NCBI GenBank assembly: GCA_022818135.1
Contig: JAFMSR010000019.1
Span: 2,170,649 to 2,234,648, forward strand
Length of the DNA stretch: 64,000 nt
Direction: 5' to 3'
Origin: Saxidomus purpurata
Taxonomy: Eukaryota > Mollusca > Bivalvia > Venerida > Veneridae
The position numbers and the translations under genes are program-made. Each line of letters begins with the position of its first letter. The first letter of the stretch is position 1. Of this stretch, positions 47,987-61,980 are shown in pieces. Under the pieces are notes generated by a model that was given only the letters and a program-made list of their open reading frames with translations, ran no database searches and had not been told where the DNA came from.

Positions 47987-50900
47987 CTAGACGACTGTCA
48001 CGTTATTGAGTCCTGTTCCTACTGTATAAGGTCCGCCTGTTCTTCCATCATCCCATTTCACTGTGACACTACCATCTGGATGTACAACTTTCACAGTACC
48101 AGTCAACCTCCCCTGAAACTGACAACATTCTCAACATGACAAACATGTGATGTAAATATATCATACCATGCTTCTTCCTTACAGTAACAGAAATAAGTAT
48201 AACAATATCTTTAAACACCAGATTTATAATGTAATTGTTAATATGCCTGAAAAGGTAAACTAATTATATAAATAAACTATCCGAGCGCAGAAAGTTTTCT
48301 GGCTGGAATAATATCTACATAATACATTTAAACACCATTATTACGATAAAGAGTCTTATAAAATAATGTTTGAAGAAAAAGTTGTAAGAGAAGATTTCTA
48401 TGATATGACTTTGTATTGCCTTAATTTAGGTATATATATGTACTAATATAAATGAATTGATAAAGCATTCAATACTATACGAGGCACTTTTAAACCATTC
48501 GGCATGGAAGGTTAACTTTAAAATATAAAGTCTGTTTTAATATTCCGGCGAAAAGTGGACATTCGTATTACAAATATCACATTTAGAATGTAAGGTTACC
48601 GTTGTAAAATTAAACGCGCGTTTTTATTATGCAGATGAAAAGCTTGGTGCTGAAAAGTTCACAATTAAACTGACAATCTATTTTACTTTACATTTATAAA
48701 ATGGAGAAATATATCACAATTACAGATATAAATTCAGCACATGGATGAACAAACGCTGAATTCAATCGGTCTATAAAGTGGAAATTATTAACTAATCGAA
48801 GATCAGATATGATAATTCGCTATCGAAATAGCCATGATTGAATATAAAATTAATCAATTGTCTTTAGTGGCGAGTGAGGAAGGCTTAGATATATCTTCCT
48901 TTGAATTCGAAACGTAAGATTCGAAGTGGCTAATCAGAAAGAAAATTGTATGAAAAATAATTTACTTACTACTTTAAAGAAAACACCAATAGATTATTTT
49001 GCTACAGTAACAAATAGCTGTTACCAATTGTTGCCAAAATAATTTATTATAAAGAAAGCGATTAATATGTATGTTTTTTCTTGCCACGTAGGTGTACAGT
49101 AGCGTAAAGGTATTCTTTATCGAACACCTATACTTATTTCATTTGTAAGTAAGACTATAGTATTTCAAAGACAATGCGCATATAACAACAAAGTTCAAAT
49201 TTGTTTAAATCAACGCTATTAAGATAATCAGATAATCTCATCACGCTCTGTACTTACATTATGTTGATATCTCAAAATAAGCAGAAATTGTCGCGAGCTG
49301 TTTCATACGATCACTACAACAATTGTTCATTGACGAGATGAAGAGGAAAACAAAGAAATTGTGAAATAAATATAGGGAAAATCTGCACCGTGTGAATAAC
49401 AGTTGTATATCATTTTAACTGCATTCCTCTGTATGATATTTTCGCGAGTTGTCTGAGTTGCACTTTTGCATGCATGTTAACATCACCATTTATCAAACAG
49501 TGTCATACTACTGAATGTTTAGCTTAACGGATATTATGGTCTTATGCTTGGCAGTGATGTTATCTCTTCATCTAGATTTATGTAATTTTACATTAAAATC
49601 AGATAAAACAATTAAAGGCAAAGGCATATTTATGGGTAGATACTGATACTAGCAACTACCAATGTTCATTTATGTTTATACAAGACGTTTTTAGTTTCAA
49701 AGATAGCATTAGAAATATAATCTATAACTTGTGTCGCTATACATATTTCATACAACTATTGAATTAAAGATAACGTTGTTTGATAAATATTCAATACAGG
49801 AAGTAACGTTCTTGCATCAACCCAGTGTTTTTTATATTTGTTTTCACCATTTTTCCTGTTACACCCAATCTATTACATTTCAATCTTGATTATTTGTATT
49901 TAAGTAGAACATATACCTATCAAAACAAGGGTATCGGTGGAATCAATGTATGCTCCCTGATGTATGTGTTTTTTAAAAAGTAAAAGGCAATTCAGATGAT
50001 TATATTCGCAACAATTTATTTATCGAGAGTCATAATAAAGGGAAATGATAAAAACAAGTTGGCAGCTAAAAAAAACATCCATTGGGTTATGCCGCATGGG
50101 TAGCATACATGAACATCACAAGAGAGTCATGATGTATATTAGGTTCAATTTGCCACCATAGGCCTAAAATGTCCTAAGGTTATTGATGCAGTCGGCTAAT
50201 CGAAGACGGCTATTATTTATGCCAAGTTCTAAAATTGATAAGTCGCGCAACGTGACAAAAGGGCCCTAACAGAGATACACTTTTGATGTTTGTACCATTT
50301 CAAAGCGCATTACTATCATTAAACGACATGCAATGATCTACATTTTAAATGTTTGTATTTAGCCGATAATTAGATATTTGAAAAGGAAGACATCGTTACA
50401 GGAAAACTGAATAGATCTTATTTTAAAATACAACGGAATAAATAGTGTAACCTTAAAGTGACATACTCTGTAACTGATGTCAAACTAAATAACCTCCAAA
50501 ACATATATAATAGACTCTTTGGAAGTATTATAACTCAACCTAAAAGTTTCAGCTATGCATTCCCAGTCATAATTGATAAATTCAGCGGTTTAAAATATGT
50601 TGCAGTACCGTAAACCATTCAGTAATCTATGTAGAGTTGTTGTTGTACAATTAATTGGTGCATGCGATTGATTACAAAAAGACTCTATATTCATTTATTG
50701 TGGTAAAATGAGGCCTTTTTACCATAGGTTCTTCTTTGAAATTGTATTTATTTATCATTTTACGTTCAATGAAAACATAATCCATGTTTCGAGAATATAA
50801 TCTGCTAGATGTAGGGAGTACCTCTTTAACAGGTTGTAAGTTTCAACTGGTTAATATTCCTGAGCAATGGTGACATAATTGTTCGATGGTATTTATAAAC

Positions 50901-52767
50901 GTGCTCTTTAATTGGATACCTGGTTTAAACTGTAGTATATTTACTTAAACAAGAACTGTCTTTAAAAAAGATGGCCGGCACAATTTCTTATATATGAAAG
51001 TAAATGGAAGCAAGATTATATAGTAAAATTAATACGCCAAATGTCCCAAGGTGAGAGAAAAGCCGCATGACCGGAAAGCGACCGGGCCCTTCGCTTGCAG
51101 AGATCTTATACGGAATGCTTATACTGTCACCAAAATTAATTAAATATGTACCGTGACATGTTGAAAACCAAATAGTAGACGTGTTAAACTATAAAACCAT
51201 AGGGATGTGTTTTCTGTAGAACATAATTATATCTGAACTGGAAAGTAAATTTAAACTCGTAAATGTCATGTTAATCTAGATGTAGTATAGACACTTTGAT
51301 ACATATAGTTTAATAAGCGCTCAAAAGATATACTTTTTTGATGATTGACCAGGAGCATAAAAGAAACCATTATACTGGGTGATGCTATCAGCGGCACAAC
51401 CAAATAAAGGGAGGCAATTCATTATGATGCTGTGGCATACTGAAAGTACGCGCATCTTTCTTAGGTAATAACGCTTCCCATGAAGTACTGATAAATTATA
51501 ATCTTCGTCTGCTGAGAAAAAGAGCGGACATGCAATACAACACTATTTACAGCAAATTAGATTGGGTGTTCAGTAAAACACTTGTGTCACCTTTTACAAT
51601 CTCCGTACGTAAAAGGGGCATACGTCTGTCAATATGAACTTGACATACAACTTTTTAGCATCAAAACCCTTTTGATATAAGCAATACATATTGAAAGTTT
51701 GATGAAGAAATCTTAAGAAATGACAAATTTATAGCCAACATTCAGTGTTTGTGACGGACGGACCGACCGACTGAAGGACAAAGCGACGGAAGGGCGACAC
51801 AAAAAGGATCACAACTCAATGAAATATATTTGTGCCGAGAAACGCTGATATATGCGTATCTTTTTTTGAAAGTGAAACATCCCAATGAATTATTATTCAA
51901 TACCTGTGATCGAATGCTGAGAGTAAGAGCGGAAAAAACATTTCTTAAATAACCATTTATTGCAATAAAATACAACAAAGAGCCATAGTTCTGTGTAAAG
52001 AAATTGAACAGGAACACGCAGACAATATGCGCATCTTTCCTTGGTACTGAACATTAACATGAAATTTCGTTAAATTATCTACAATCGTTGATGCGAAATA
52101 GCCCAGAACAGTACATATTGTTATCAAGGGTCATAACTCTGTGTTAAACTAATTGAACTAGAACAAACGAAACATATGTGCATCTCTCTTAAAGGTACTA
52201 AAAGTGAACATGCTGTTTCCTTGAATTCCCGCCAGTCTTTGCCGAGAAATAGCCCGGAAATGCATACTATACATACCCTCTCCCTTTCCGTTTATGTTTT
52301 ATGCTAAATCCGAACATTGTGAAGGTATACATGTTAGCACCACTTATGTTTAGTCTTACTCAAACCGTATATCCCTTTATCATACACATACACGTAGCAG
52401 CTATTTTGCTTGTATCTCATTGTAATATTTATGTACATGTAAGAATTATTTTATCGAAATATTTATGTAAAAATTAGACTTTAATTCATAATTAAATCAG
52501 TGTCTATTGAATCTGTTATAATGAAGCCATAAAACGTAATTATTTTCTAACGATTAGAATACTATTATCTACAGAAAAAACAAACAATCAAAATCACCTT
52601 CGTGACTTTGCTTGAAACAATTAGAAAATAACTCTGATAACAGCGATTAAAAATCAAACATGCTAACACATTCATTTTCGAGCTGTGATGGAATAAGGTT
52701 CTTACCCAAAATATGTTGTTACTACGTACTCTCGATCCGACAACAACCGTCGTTACTGGATTCACCT
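47987..52767 (-). CDS. 3' end of a gene ending in a MIB/HERC2 domain (copy 2)
   Basis: The last two exons on the minus strand are 52767-52706 (62 nt, TATTTTCAG| to TTTTGG|GTAAGA) and 48112-47987 with stop TAG (acceptor CAGTTTCAG|). Exon phases equal those of copy 1 (two bases, then whole codons). Translation: EVNPVTTVVVGSRVRSNNIFW, interrupted here by the intron, then GRLTGTVKVVHPDGSVTVKW and DDGRTGGPYTVGTGLNNVTVV. The domain reading is clearer than in copy 1 (VGSRVRS, GTVKVV, DGSVTVKWDDGR, YTVG). The intron is 4.6 kb against 1.4 kb in copy 1 and contains a MITE and a repeat array. Upstream exons lie beyond 52770 and were not identified, so the protein's main body is unknown. Confidence 0.65.
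50453..50829. mobile_element. 377-bp MITE with TTAA ends (copy B)
   Basis: Inverted homologue of 21531-21904. Both ends are intact: it begins TTAAAGTGACATACTC and ends GAGTACCTCTTTAA, so a TTAA target duplication and short imperfect inverted repeats are visible. It lies in the intron of MIB-like gene 2. Confidence 0.75.
51400..52290. repeat. Diverged ~170-bp tandem repeat array
   Basis: Units contain 'ataactctgtgttaaa', 'aattgaac', 'atatgcgcatctttc', 'ttggtactgaac' and 'gagaaatagcccgga'. About four copies. The open frame 51742-52017 lies inside. Confidence 0.6.
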
Positions 52768-53629
52768 CTGAAAATATGATATCATGCAAATATTTTTCTA
52801 TTGAAGCAGGCGTATGCATGTGTTACAGTAACATGTTGTAAATATTCATGTATAGTAGTGCTGTCAAAAAGTGTCACATCCGTTCAGTACTCCTGTTTAT
52901 AATTACATGTACATGTATATAGCTTCATTGAACAGATAGGCTAAATATACTAACATAAATAATGTGTCTGTACCAACGGTAGACTATGAACCACTTGTAG
53001 TTTTTTTTGCTGATGATTCATAGTAACAACTAAACAACTTACGTCAAACAAAATAACATTTAAACAAAATATTATGTTTTATTTCATTTTGTCGATTCGC
53101 CTTAAAAAGTGAAAAGTAATGCACTTAAACCGTAAGTGTTTCATTCTGCGGCTAAAACCAAACCGTTACAGGTTTCTGTGTTCGCATTAGATAACAAACT
53201 CCCATGAAGACCATTCAGGAGATCGAATCCTGTTTATTGCATAATAGACGGAATGAAAACTTTTCAAATTTTGGTCCATCGTCTGACACTGCTATGTTTT
53301 GAAAGTTTTGTCAATGTGACCATCGAAATCCTTGATTTGCTTTTAATATTTGTTTGCACAATGTTTCACTGTTTTGGAAAGGGACTTTCGGCTCGATATC
53401 TTAAAGTTATATTTATTTCAAGTATAGTACGTGTGTTTTTTAAATTACTAAATAATGTGAGTTGAGAGGAATGGATATGGTATACATTCTAAAGTTATAA
53501 AATATTAGTAATTATAACGTGTTGAGTGTTATTCACCTGCACTTTCTCTTCGTAAATGTCGCCCTCCTACACTAAATTTTTGAAATTGTTTGCTTTGCTC
53601 TAGCGTTTAATTTCGAAAAATCAACAACA
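52768..53629. other. No gene recognised
   Basis: AT-rich. Upstream exons of MIB-like gene 2 would be expected from here rightward, but none was found with certainty. Confidence 0.35.
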
Positions 53630-54040
53630 TGGTTAGATTGAGGTTATGGCTCGTAGACACTGTACTCCATCTTCATGTCCTCCATGACTGTATGCAATTT
53701 TAATTAATTCAGTTCAGCACTTTTGGAGTTAAGGCAGTGACAAGAAAACATAGATATAAGGGAGATATTTCAACAATGAGTAAGCTAGAGTTACGGTCCT
53801 TGCACACTGCACTTTTTCTCAATGTCCTCTGCCTGTGTGTAAACAATTCCCTTGAATACTTTCGGAGTTATGTTCTGAACAAAGTGTTATATGAAAACTG
53901 AATAAGTGGAGATAGCTAAAACATAGAGTAAGGTACGGTTATGGTTCTTAAACACTAAACTGCGTCTTAATGACCTCTGTTTATGTATGTAATTTGAATC
54001 AATTCGGTTTTGTTATTATGGTCCTGGCATGTGTTCTTTG
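53630..54040. repeat. Diverged ~150-bp tandem repeat array
   Basis: About 2.5 units with 'ttgcacactgcactttttctcaatgtcctctg', 'caattt-aattaattcagtt' and 'ttttggagttatg' variants (exact wording differs in each unit). Confidence 0.6.
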
Positions 54041-54411
54041 AGTTAGGTCTTGTCCGATAATTCGATATAACGACATAAATAAAGCACAGAATGTGTAAGT
54101 GGCTTGATAATTTACAGTGCACGTAAAACAAAACGTATGATATATGTTAACAATAACACTCTATAGCATGTATTGTTTTCCCAAATTTATTTATTAGTAC
54201 AGACGTAAAATAATAAATAATTCCCTTATTTTTTTTAAATATTTATATACGGACTTACGGATTTTGCATTTTTTTCGACTGAAAACCTACTCGTACGGAG
54301 CACGTAGCGTTAATGTGACCAGTGTATTACTACGACACGGCTCGTAAACGCACTATACCTGTACCAGCGGGAAAATGTTCTGCTAACTTCGGGTGGAGGT
54401 GAAAAAAACAG

Positions 54412-55245
54412 AGATAAACGGTGTCTAGGCAGGTAAGTGATTGCTTTCTTTAACTATATAAACTAATTTAAAAGATATTTAAAACATTAGTTTATATAGT
54501 TAAAGAGTCAGTGATTCAGATATTCGGATACCACGGACATATTCCTTGGATGCAAAATCTCGCTAACGTCTCGTACAATAATGTTGGTTTGAGTAGGAAA
54601 ATACGAGAGTTGACAATCCATGTTCTTATAGGTCCGTGACTCAAAGTTTAATTGTCAAGTGCCTTTCAAGTATTAAATAGTTGTAAAGTAAGGTAATATT
54701 ATGAATTGATTGAATTAGGATAACATATAAGATATTTCTTTGAAGTTAACGATGCAGAAGAAATCCATTTTCCCGGACAGATGTAAAACCAGCGACCAAT
54801 CATTTTGTAAAAAAAATCAAATGCTAACAATTTTAAATGTGAAATATATACACAATTTTGTATAATTTGTATTATCAGCACAACCCTTACCGGCCAAGAA
54901 CAACCTTCACAAGCAGTTGTTGGGCAGCACTTTGTTAAAATCATATATGTTTTGAAGAATTACAATCAAGGCCAGCCTAGCAACTGGGTGAATATATATG
55001 CCTACTCTAGCGCTTTCTAAACAGCCGTTACAAGACGATATGTACAGAAAATAAAAAGGTGCTCGTTTTCGCCATTCGCCGAGTGCGGGAGTTTTCTCGC
55101 TTTGTTAATCTTGAGTTTTTAACGTCGGCATTTCGCCATAATAAGGCTATGGTCGAATAGCGAGCTTAGCTTTTGAAAGATCTCTTAATATGATTTATAT
55201 GATTAAAGAAAGCAATCACTGGCCGTCCTAAACACCGTTTATCAC
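54412..55245. mobile_element. Foldback-type element with nested palindrome
   Basis: About 70 bp at 54412-54485 is repeated in inverted orientation at about 55170-55245 (shared 'gataaacggtgt', 'agtgattgctttctttaa'). Inside the left arm is a perfect 21-bp palindromic stem, 54447-54467 with 54486-54506, around an 18-base loop. The interior has moderate CpG content and no ORF of note. Confidence 0.65.
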
Positions 55246-57214
55246 TTCTATTGGAACTTAGTAATTTACAAAGCATTGTTTCCATGACCTTCGAATTATA
55301 ACGTTATAGCCGATTTCATTTTAAGCATTAGAGACTACTAGTATATAGAAATAAAGAAAAAAATGCAGTCGCGGAATAATTTCACCACTTTATACGCGAG
55401 TTTTCGTTATATCATAGTTTGCTGTAAATTAACATCACTTTAAGACCAAACTTTATATGAACTACTATATTGTTGCAGGCACAACTTACATTATTGTAAC
55501 ACGTGATACGCTTTGATGAAATTTACGTTCTGGATATTCTTATACTTTATTGTATCCAGCTACTCTGAGAATAGTTCAAAAGATACATTACAGAAAGGAA
55601 AACTTATTTCATCCCTTCATGTTTACATCTAATTCTGCGAGGGAATGTCGCTGAAAATGCATAAAGAGTCAAAGCAGTGAACAAAGACTACAGACGGAAA
55701 GAAAGCTGAAGTTATCTTTTTAGACAGGTAGTCATTATTCAAAGGTATTTCCATTACAGATAAATGGTGTCCGGTGTTCTGCGTACATGTCTTATTTCGC
55801 AAGATGTTATTTACTTGGAAGTGATATTTTACTTAGGTTTGACTGTTTTCAGTATTCTTCAAATATAGGATAAACATTTTTCTTTCTTTCATCAGTACTT
55901 ATTATTGCTTTAAATGCCGGATAAACCTTTTTCTTAAACTATTTTCATCATTTTTATCAAATGATGGAAAGACAGTTTTCGTTTACTTGCATTCAATATA
56001 TCTTTAAATACCCGATTTACAGTTTCCTTTCAATTGTATTGAATTTAATGCGTACAGCCGAACAATACAATACTTAATTACTGGACACAGTTGTGCTCTA
56101 CCGCAGTATGTGTTTGACTATTAAATATAGTTTGACGTCCGCGAAAGCTCATTATTTGTTATCCGTTAGTACCCTGATCCTGACTGTTTTTACTTTTTTT
56201 ATAAACAAGTAACCATAGGCATAAAGGTTTCTGCTGAGAAAATAAACGTAAATGTAAATAAACACTTAATTATTTATATTCTCTCGGACATACAACATTT
56301 ACTAAAAGGGAAACAGTAAACATTTAAAAAATTTCAAGTATTTCCGGGTTCTGATTTTTTAAAAAAATAATTCAATAAACTACTTGGATATTACTTATCC
56401 CTTTCCTTACAAATACATGTTGATGACATCTATAATTGATGCAAAGGTGTAAATATTATGTTGTCGGCATTTCAATCAGCAGGTTGCCGTTTTTCTCAAA
56501 TAGTATATTGGATTTTTTTTATGTGCAAGTACAGTACATTGATTCAAAGCTTTCCGCGAAACCGACCAAAAGTATTCAAAAAACATTCGGTAATACATAG
56601 CTGAATATTCGGCTGATTGATAAAGGAAAATCAGCTGTTACAAGTAACCTATGTCTTTTTTCAATATGTACGAATTTAAGGAAAGAATGATATAAAAAAG
56701 ATCGTATGGCTATCTTAGTCAAATAACGGTTTCTGCACTATACTAATTTTTCGTGCTAGACATTGAATAATAAGCGAAATGCAATGTAATTCAGTAAACG
56801 TAGATCACTACTTTTGGATAAATGTGACCCTTTTAAGCACAAATCAGTCTCTGGTTTTACTTTAGAAACATTAAATTCCCTATTTCACCTGTTTGCTTTG
56901 ACAAAAACTTATTTATCACAATAAACACACATCAGACGTCACATATAATGTATTACATGTATTTGATATCAAATTATTGATAGCTTCAGTTTTATTTTCA
57001 TTTTCGTTTTTATTTTTATTGCAAAACACTGATTTTCAATCTAAAAGTTTATTTCAAGTGGTTTGATCTAATCCAGTTTGTCTGCAAACAAAATTGACAC
57101 GACTGCTGGACAAGTTACGAAAATAAATTTTGGACTGATAGTGCTTGTCTTTGTTTAAAAAAATGAACACGACGAAACATAAACAGAAATACCTTACACA
57201 TTACCATATGCAGT
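55246..57214. other. No gene recognised
   Basis: AT-rich. If TRIM-like gene 2 has more 3' exons they should be here or further left, but none was identified. Confidence 0.35.
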
Positions 57215-57866
57215 ATTTGTAAAATACACTTTGTATATCACTCATACATTATTCCATTACTAATATTTTCCCTATTGTCTATGTGTCTGTCTCTTATCAC
57301 ATTGGTATTTACTCGGAATAGTTAACTGTTATTAAATATGGAGGAAATGGCAATGCAACCAAAAAAGCGATTGATACATAAGGTGTCGTTATTTATTCGT
57401 GTAAGAAAATTACTTTTATTCGTTATACACATTCGTTGCAAAAGTTGTTTGTTTTATTATATTGATTTGTACACTTATTTTAAAATCAATCTTTTATCTA
57501 TATAAATTATTTTGAAATTTACTAAAGTACAAAACAGAATCTGTTTGCATCAATTATTTTTCATTTCTTCTTTCTGACAAGTTGATTCTTCTGTTACTTT
57601 CGAAAAATAACATTGACCAGGTATAGAAGTCAAAATATAGAAAGGTTCTGTTATGATTGCTGTACAATCCATACTCGTACATTGAATTCGGCGGAGATGT
57701 TTAATGCAACTACATGTATGAATCATTTTCAGGGCAATAATATAATCTCTTTGTTTACTTTCTGTATAATTGAAACATTCACTTAAGTATATGGTTATAA
57801 TAACTTAACTATAAACCAGAGAAAAGTAGAATATCCAGAGCGTAACAAATGCAGTATAATTCTAAC

Positions 57867-60800
57867 CTTTGTTTGTTGGTCTTGTATTGTCAGCACTATT
57901 TCCACTTTGGTTGTCTGGCGTTGCCGTCGTAGTCTGATCTTTGTGACGAGGTACTGCAACTGAAATGTCAAAAGAAAACAGATTTATATAAGTGTATCAT
58001 TGTAACTAAGATGGACTTCGTAATTTTAAATTTTAGGGCCATTTCAATTCGTTTAAAAACACGTAGCTTAATACAGTTATGATCAATGGCCTTCCCACAT
58101 CCAATATACACAACAATGTCCTAGCATAAAATTATCGACAGTCGGATTATACATGCTGTTTGGCGCGTGTTTACTCCTAGGGAACATTAAACTACTTTAA
58201 ATATTGTTTTATATCGCATGTATCGGTCGAAATGACCAGAAGAAAAATTCATCTAAAGTTGGGACGCAATGTCTATTGCACCTTTGCTATCTGGCCGACG
58301 TGCTGAGTTTGCTCCGATGCCTGAAGCCGCATGGGAATACTGCACTGTAGCAGAATGCCTGTCATCAAACCATCCAAGGGTAGGTATTGAACTAAGATAG
58401 TTTTCAATACTCCCATCTATTTTGAAAACAAGTGAATCAGGGGCAGTGGTTGAAATGTCTTTTACTCTTTCTGTTGATTCACCAATGAAACATCTGCTAG
58501 TTTTAACCTGGAAGAACAGCTCGCATTCATTATCTCCCCTGAATGTATCCAGTCGTTTAAGGATTTCTTCAGCTTCCTTCTTTGTTTTATCGATATACTT
58601 TCTGTCTTCTTCCAAGCGACTAATGATTAACGTCTCTTTCAAATCCAGTTCGTTGAGACTTTTCTTTTCCAAATCATCGAAGTACTCGTTTACTTTCTTT
58701 CTAAAGTCGGAGATGGTTCGCTTAACCTTTTGCTTTTCCTTGTCAATACGAGATATATCTGCCTTTCGGTCAATAACCAATTTATTCAGATCTGACAGAA
58801 ACATCTGAGTTTCCTGTCTGATGTTTTGGTATTCGGTGCTCGTGTTAATGCCTTTAGCAGCGTCAGGTAAATGTTGGGATTTGCTGCAAGTACTGAAAAC
58901 ATAAAATACTGCATATTACAGACGCTTATCAAAAAACCTAAGAGAAGTTAATATTCATTCATTGACAGTACATTACATATCAATATAAAATGTTTAGTGT
59001 ATTTGTCCCATCCGGATTACTCTATGATGTTTGATATCGATAAATTATTTACCTAAGTTTAATCTAGTTTCCTTTAACATTTACTTAGCCAGTACTACAT
59101 GTTTAAACTTAAAGTTTTGACTAATGAGCTTTCAGACTAACAAGTATTTTAGTTTTAGCGGGAGGATTATTTCATCAGTTATTTTGTATTTACATTTTGT
59201 CATAAATGAACTTATTCGCGTCTAGCTCTTATATTTGATTGCAAAAGTATGTTATCTCAGTGAATTATGTTTATATTTTCTAAATTTAAATCTAATATAA
59301 CAATTAAACATAGTGTCGACTAGTTCATCCACGTCAGTATTTTCTATCCGTTCAATAAACTATTACACTCAATTGTTGAAAGACTATTTGCGTATGTTGC
59401 AGTTAAAAGTTATCATTTTGCAGTTTTCCGTAAAATAATGACATTGTTTGAAGCGCTCTCGGACGTGATTCAGCTTCAGCGTATGTTGGATAATTGACTT
59501 GACATTATGAAAAACATTGCTACTAAAATATAACTACATATTCAATTGTTTTGTTTTTTTTAGTTAAAGGACACTAAAAAGCGGTCTGTATAAACCGATT
59601 TACTACTGAATGTCATTGCTTGTCAAATTTCTTCTGCAATTCATACATTTGCAAGATGATAGCGTGATCACATGTAGCTATGTTGTCAATCTGTAATTTA
59701 GATGCCGCTAATTTCATTATTTAGTTTTAGAAGCGTTAATGAACATTCATTTTCATTTTTCTAAATTACTCAAATTAGGTTTTGCGGTTATAATTTAGCT
59801 GTTATAATTTAAGTACACTTATTTCATACATTTGACAGCTGTCCGTTAATTTTTCCTTGATAAAACTCTACAGATCATAATTGTTATTTGAGGGTTGCTT
59901 GCCACGTGTACATGATCATTATCCCTTTGGGGGGTACTTGTAAAAGGTCTTGGTCACAGTGAAAATATGATCCGCGCAAGATTATGATATCTTTATCACC
60001 CCAATTCTTCAAACGTCGTAAAATGATTGGTCTTACTGAGTGAATATTCTCTACTATTGTTCGGGTCAGTTGGTCAAAGGACAATGTCAGAATAACCTTC
60101 GTTGGTTTTAACTTGATAACGCTTTAAATGTCATAGTTGTCATTCGAATTTCATGAAACATGCTTAGAAGGTAGAAGGTTGTATGCAACCTGTAAATGAT
60201 CCCTATTATTCAGGAGTAAGTTGGTCAAGGGTTGAAGTCACACTGATCCGAAATATGAAAATTACTTCCGCTCCCCATTTTGAGATATAGCTTTCAACAA
60301 TAGTATTCAAACTTAAGATGAAGATCGGTCTCACTGGGTAGATGATTCCTACTTTTTTGGGGGTCAGTGGGTCAAGATTACAGTGACCTCTGTGAGCTTT
60401 TCATTTATTAATTCTAGACGATTTCCACAACATTTTATCAAAACAGTTCAGTAGAGCGCACTTATGTGCCTCTTGTTCATTGATAATTTACATGTATGAT
60501 AAAATCGTCAATGTCATAGTGTTCATACATGTATCTATAACGTGTGATAAAATAGTCGGCTTATCTTCCTCCTAGGAATGAAAATTCGCTCAAATTAATA
60601 TTTTACGCTTCGATAAGTTCCTAATGTGTAACGGAGGGAGTAACAATAGCAAAACTATAATGTTATTTTCCCCAAATATTTATATAAAAAAAACGTAAAG
60701 GTTGTTAGCACTAAACCTTGAACCATGGACCTTTAATTTTTTAGTTTGTTTCCGTCACAACAGCTTTTATAAAATATATCAATATAATTAATTTAAGAAT

Positions 60801-61476
60801 CGAAAGAGCAGATACATTTTGTACATTGTGTCAATCTTCCACATATAGATCTCATTAGAACGAATAAAATAGTCCGTACAGCTGATCGCAAGGAACGCCC
60901 TCCGTCCCTCCCTTGTCAACGTTCAGTATCATTCCTTGCCAACGTGCAGTACCGTAGGAAACTCTAAGGCAAAGTGAACGGGGCAATATAAAATAATATC
61001 ACAAAAGAAAATTGAACGTTAATTAAGCGCTTATCATCTTATTTATATCGGGCTTTTTGTTTGTTCAGTTAACAAGCATATATTGCTGTATAATGTCCAT
61101 GGACGTATTGGATTTTATCAAAATATTACCTGTGTTCCAGAGCCTTGCAGACACTGCAGCAGACGATATCATGATTCCCACAGAATATGTTCACGAGTTC
61201 TCCGGAATGTTTTGAACATCGCTTTGTCGGGAAAGACTTTATTGCGGACTGGCTCACTGCTGTGAAATGACCTTGATCCAGTAGTGTGTGTCTTCTATTC
61301 AAAGGAATCCGATTGTGGGATTTAACACATGGGTCACACATGTAAACCAAACATTCTTCGCAGTAAAGAGCAGATTCCACGTGTCGTCCTTCATCTCCAC
61401 ACAGAGAACACGGAAAGTCATAGAAAGGTTCATGTCCACCTTCTAACGTCCTAGATAAATTATTTCTGGTCGCCAT
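57867..61476 (-). CDS. TRIM-like protein: double B-box, coiled coil, no RING (copy 2)
   Basis: Exons: 61476-61130 (347 nt), 58892-58282 (611 nt) and 57959-57867 (93 nt), identical in length and phase to copy 1. The frame is open throughout: MATRNNLSRT, B-box 1 with all ligands (CSLCGDEGRHVESALYCEEC), B-box 2 (KRCSKHSGELVNIFCGNHD), then the coiled coil (KQKVKRTISDFRKKVNEYF) and a Thr-rich exon 3 (RHKDQTTTATPDN). Differences from copy 1 are scattered substitutions without stops, so both copies look functional. An upstream in-frame ATG (61494) is possible, but the MATR start is the one conserved in copy 1. Exon 3 ends in donor AAAG|GTTAGA (copy 1 has GTAAGA). The following exon is not seen, and the duplicated block stops 650 bp further on, so the 3' part of this copy may be missing or unrelated. 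Confidence 0.78.
59880..60470. repeat. Degenerate repeat array in TRIM copy 2 intron 1
   Basis: About three units with 'ggtcagt-ggtcaag', 'cagtgacct', 'gatcggtctcactgggtaga' and 'atcattatccc/gattcctac'. Only the last unit's end remains in copy 1 (about 3270-3400), so copy 1 lost about 500 bp or copy 2 gained it. Confidence 0.6.
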
Positions 61477-61980
61477 ATTGTAATAGATTTGCAACGTCCC
61501 TTCGTTAAAGCTTTACAATATGCATACAATTTTAAGTAAGCTGTTTTCTGATTTATATTTCCTTTCATATGTTCCTACAATTTAAATAATTTTCTGATGT
61601 TTAATACTTAGTCGTAAAACCACAAAACAAGATGTAACCAAATGTAAGCGTTATTGTACTTTATTTTTCTCAAATATCGCTAGCATAGATACCCGGATCA
61701 ATAAACATGTAACTTGATATATCGTGATTGTATGTCCTGTTTATTTATAAACTGCTAACTATTTCATAAAACTTTACAATTTGAAAAGTTAAATATAAAG
61801 ACGGTTTGGGTATGGTAATATGCATGAATGCAGATTTGAAAATGTTAAACTGACGTTGACTATGAAATTTCATTCAGTGATTTGAAAACCGGAAGTATAT
61901 TTAAAGTTATAGATATTTCACCCCTAGGAATAACCATTATAGTGTTAGGAGAGGCGTTTAGAGTTGTTTAATACTCTTTA

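Larger units (their letters stand above)
45770..48280. repeat. Segmental duplication, MIB unit copy 2
   Basis: Aligns by eye with about 26370-29150 in the same orientation. Shared landmarks: 'gtgacgtcagttg', 'tagcctgatacaaac', the KKC-KGN-CN open stretch and the terminal MIB/HERC2 exon. Copy 2 differs by a SINE at 47318 and a repeat block at 46920-47240. Confidence 0.7.
57215..61980. repeat. Segmental duplication, TRIM unit copy 2
   Basis: Homologous to about 920-4525 in the same orientation, including promoter side and introns. The left limit is at about 57215, some 650 bp beyond exon 3. Confidence 0.75.

Noticed and set aside
54885..54935. Cysteine-dense minus-strand reading (CCPTTACEGC) reminiscent of small disulfide peptides
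   Set aside because: The acceptor is weak, there is no leader and no second exon, and the rest of the frame is AT-rich noise.
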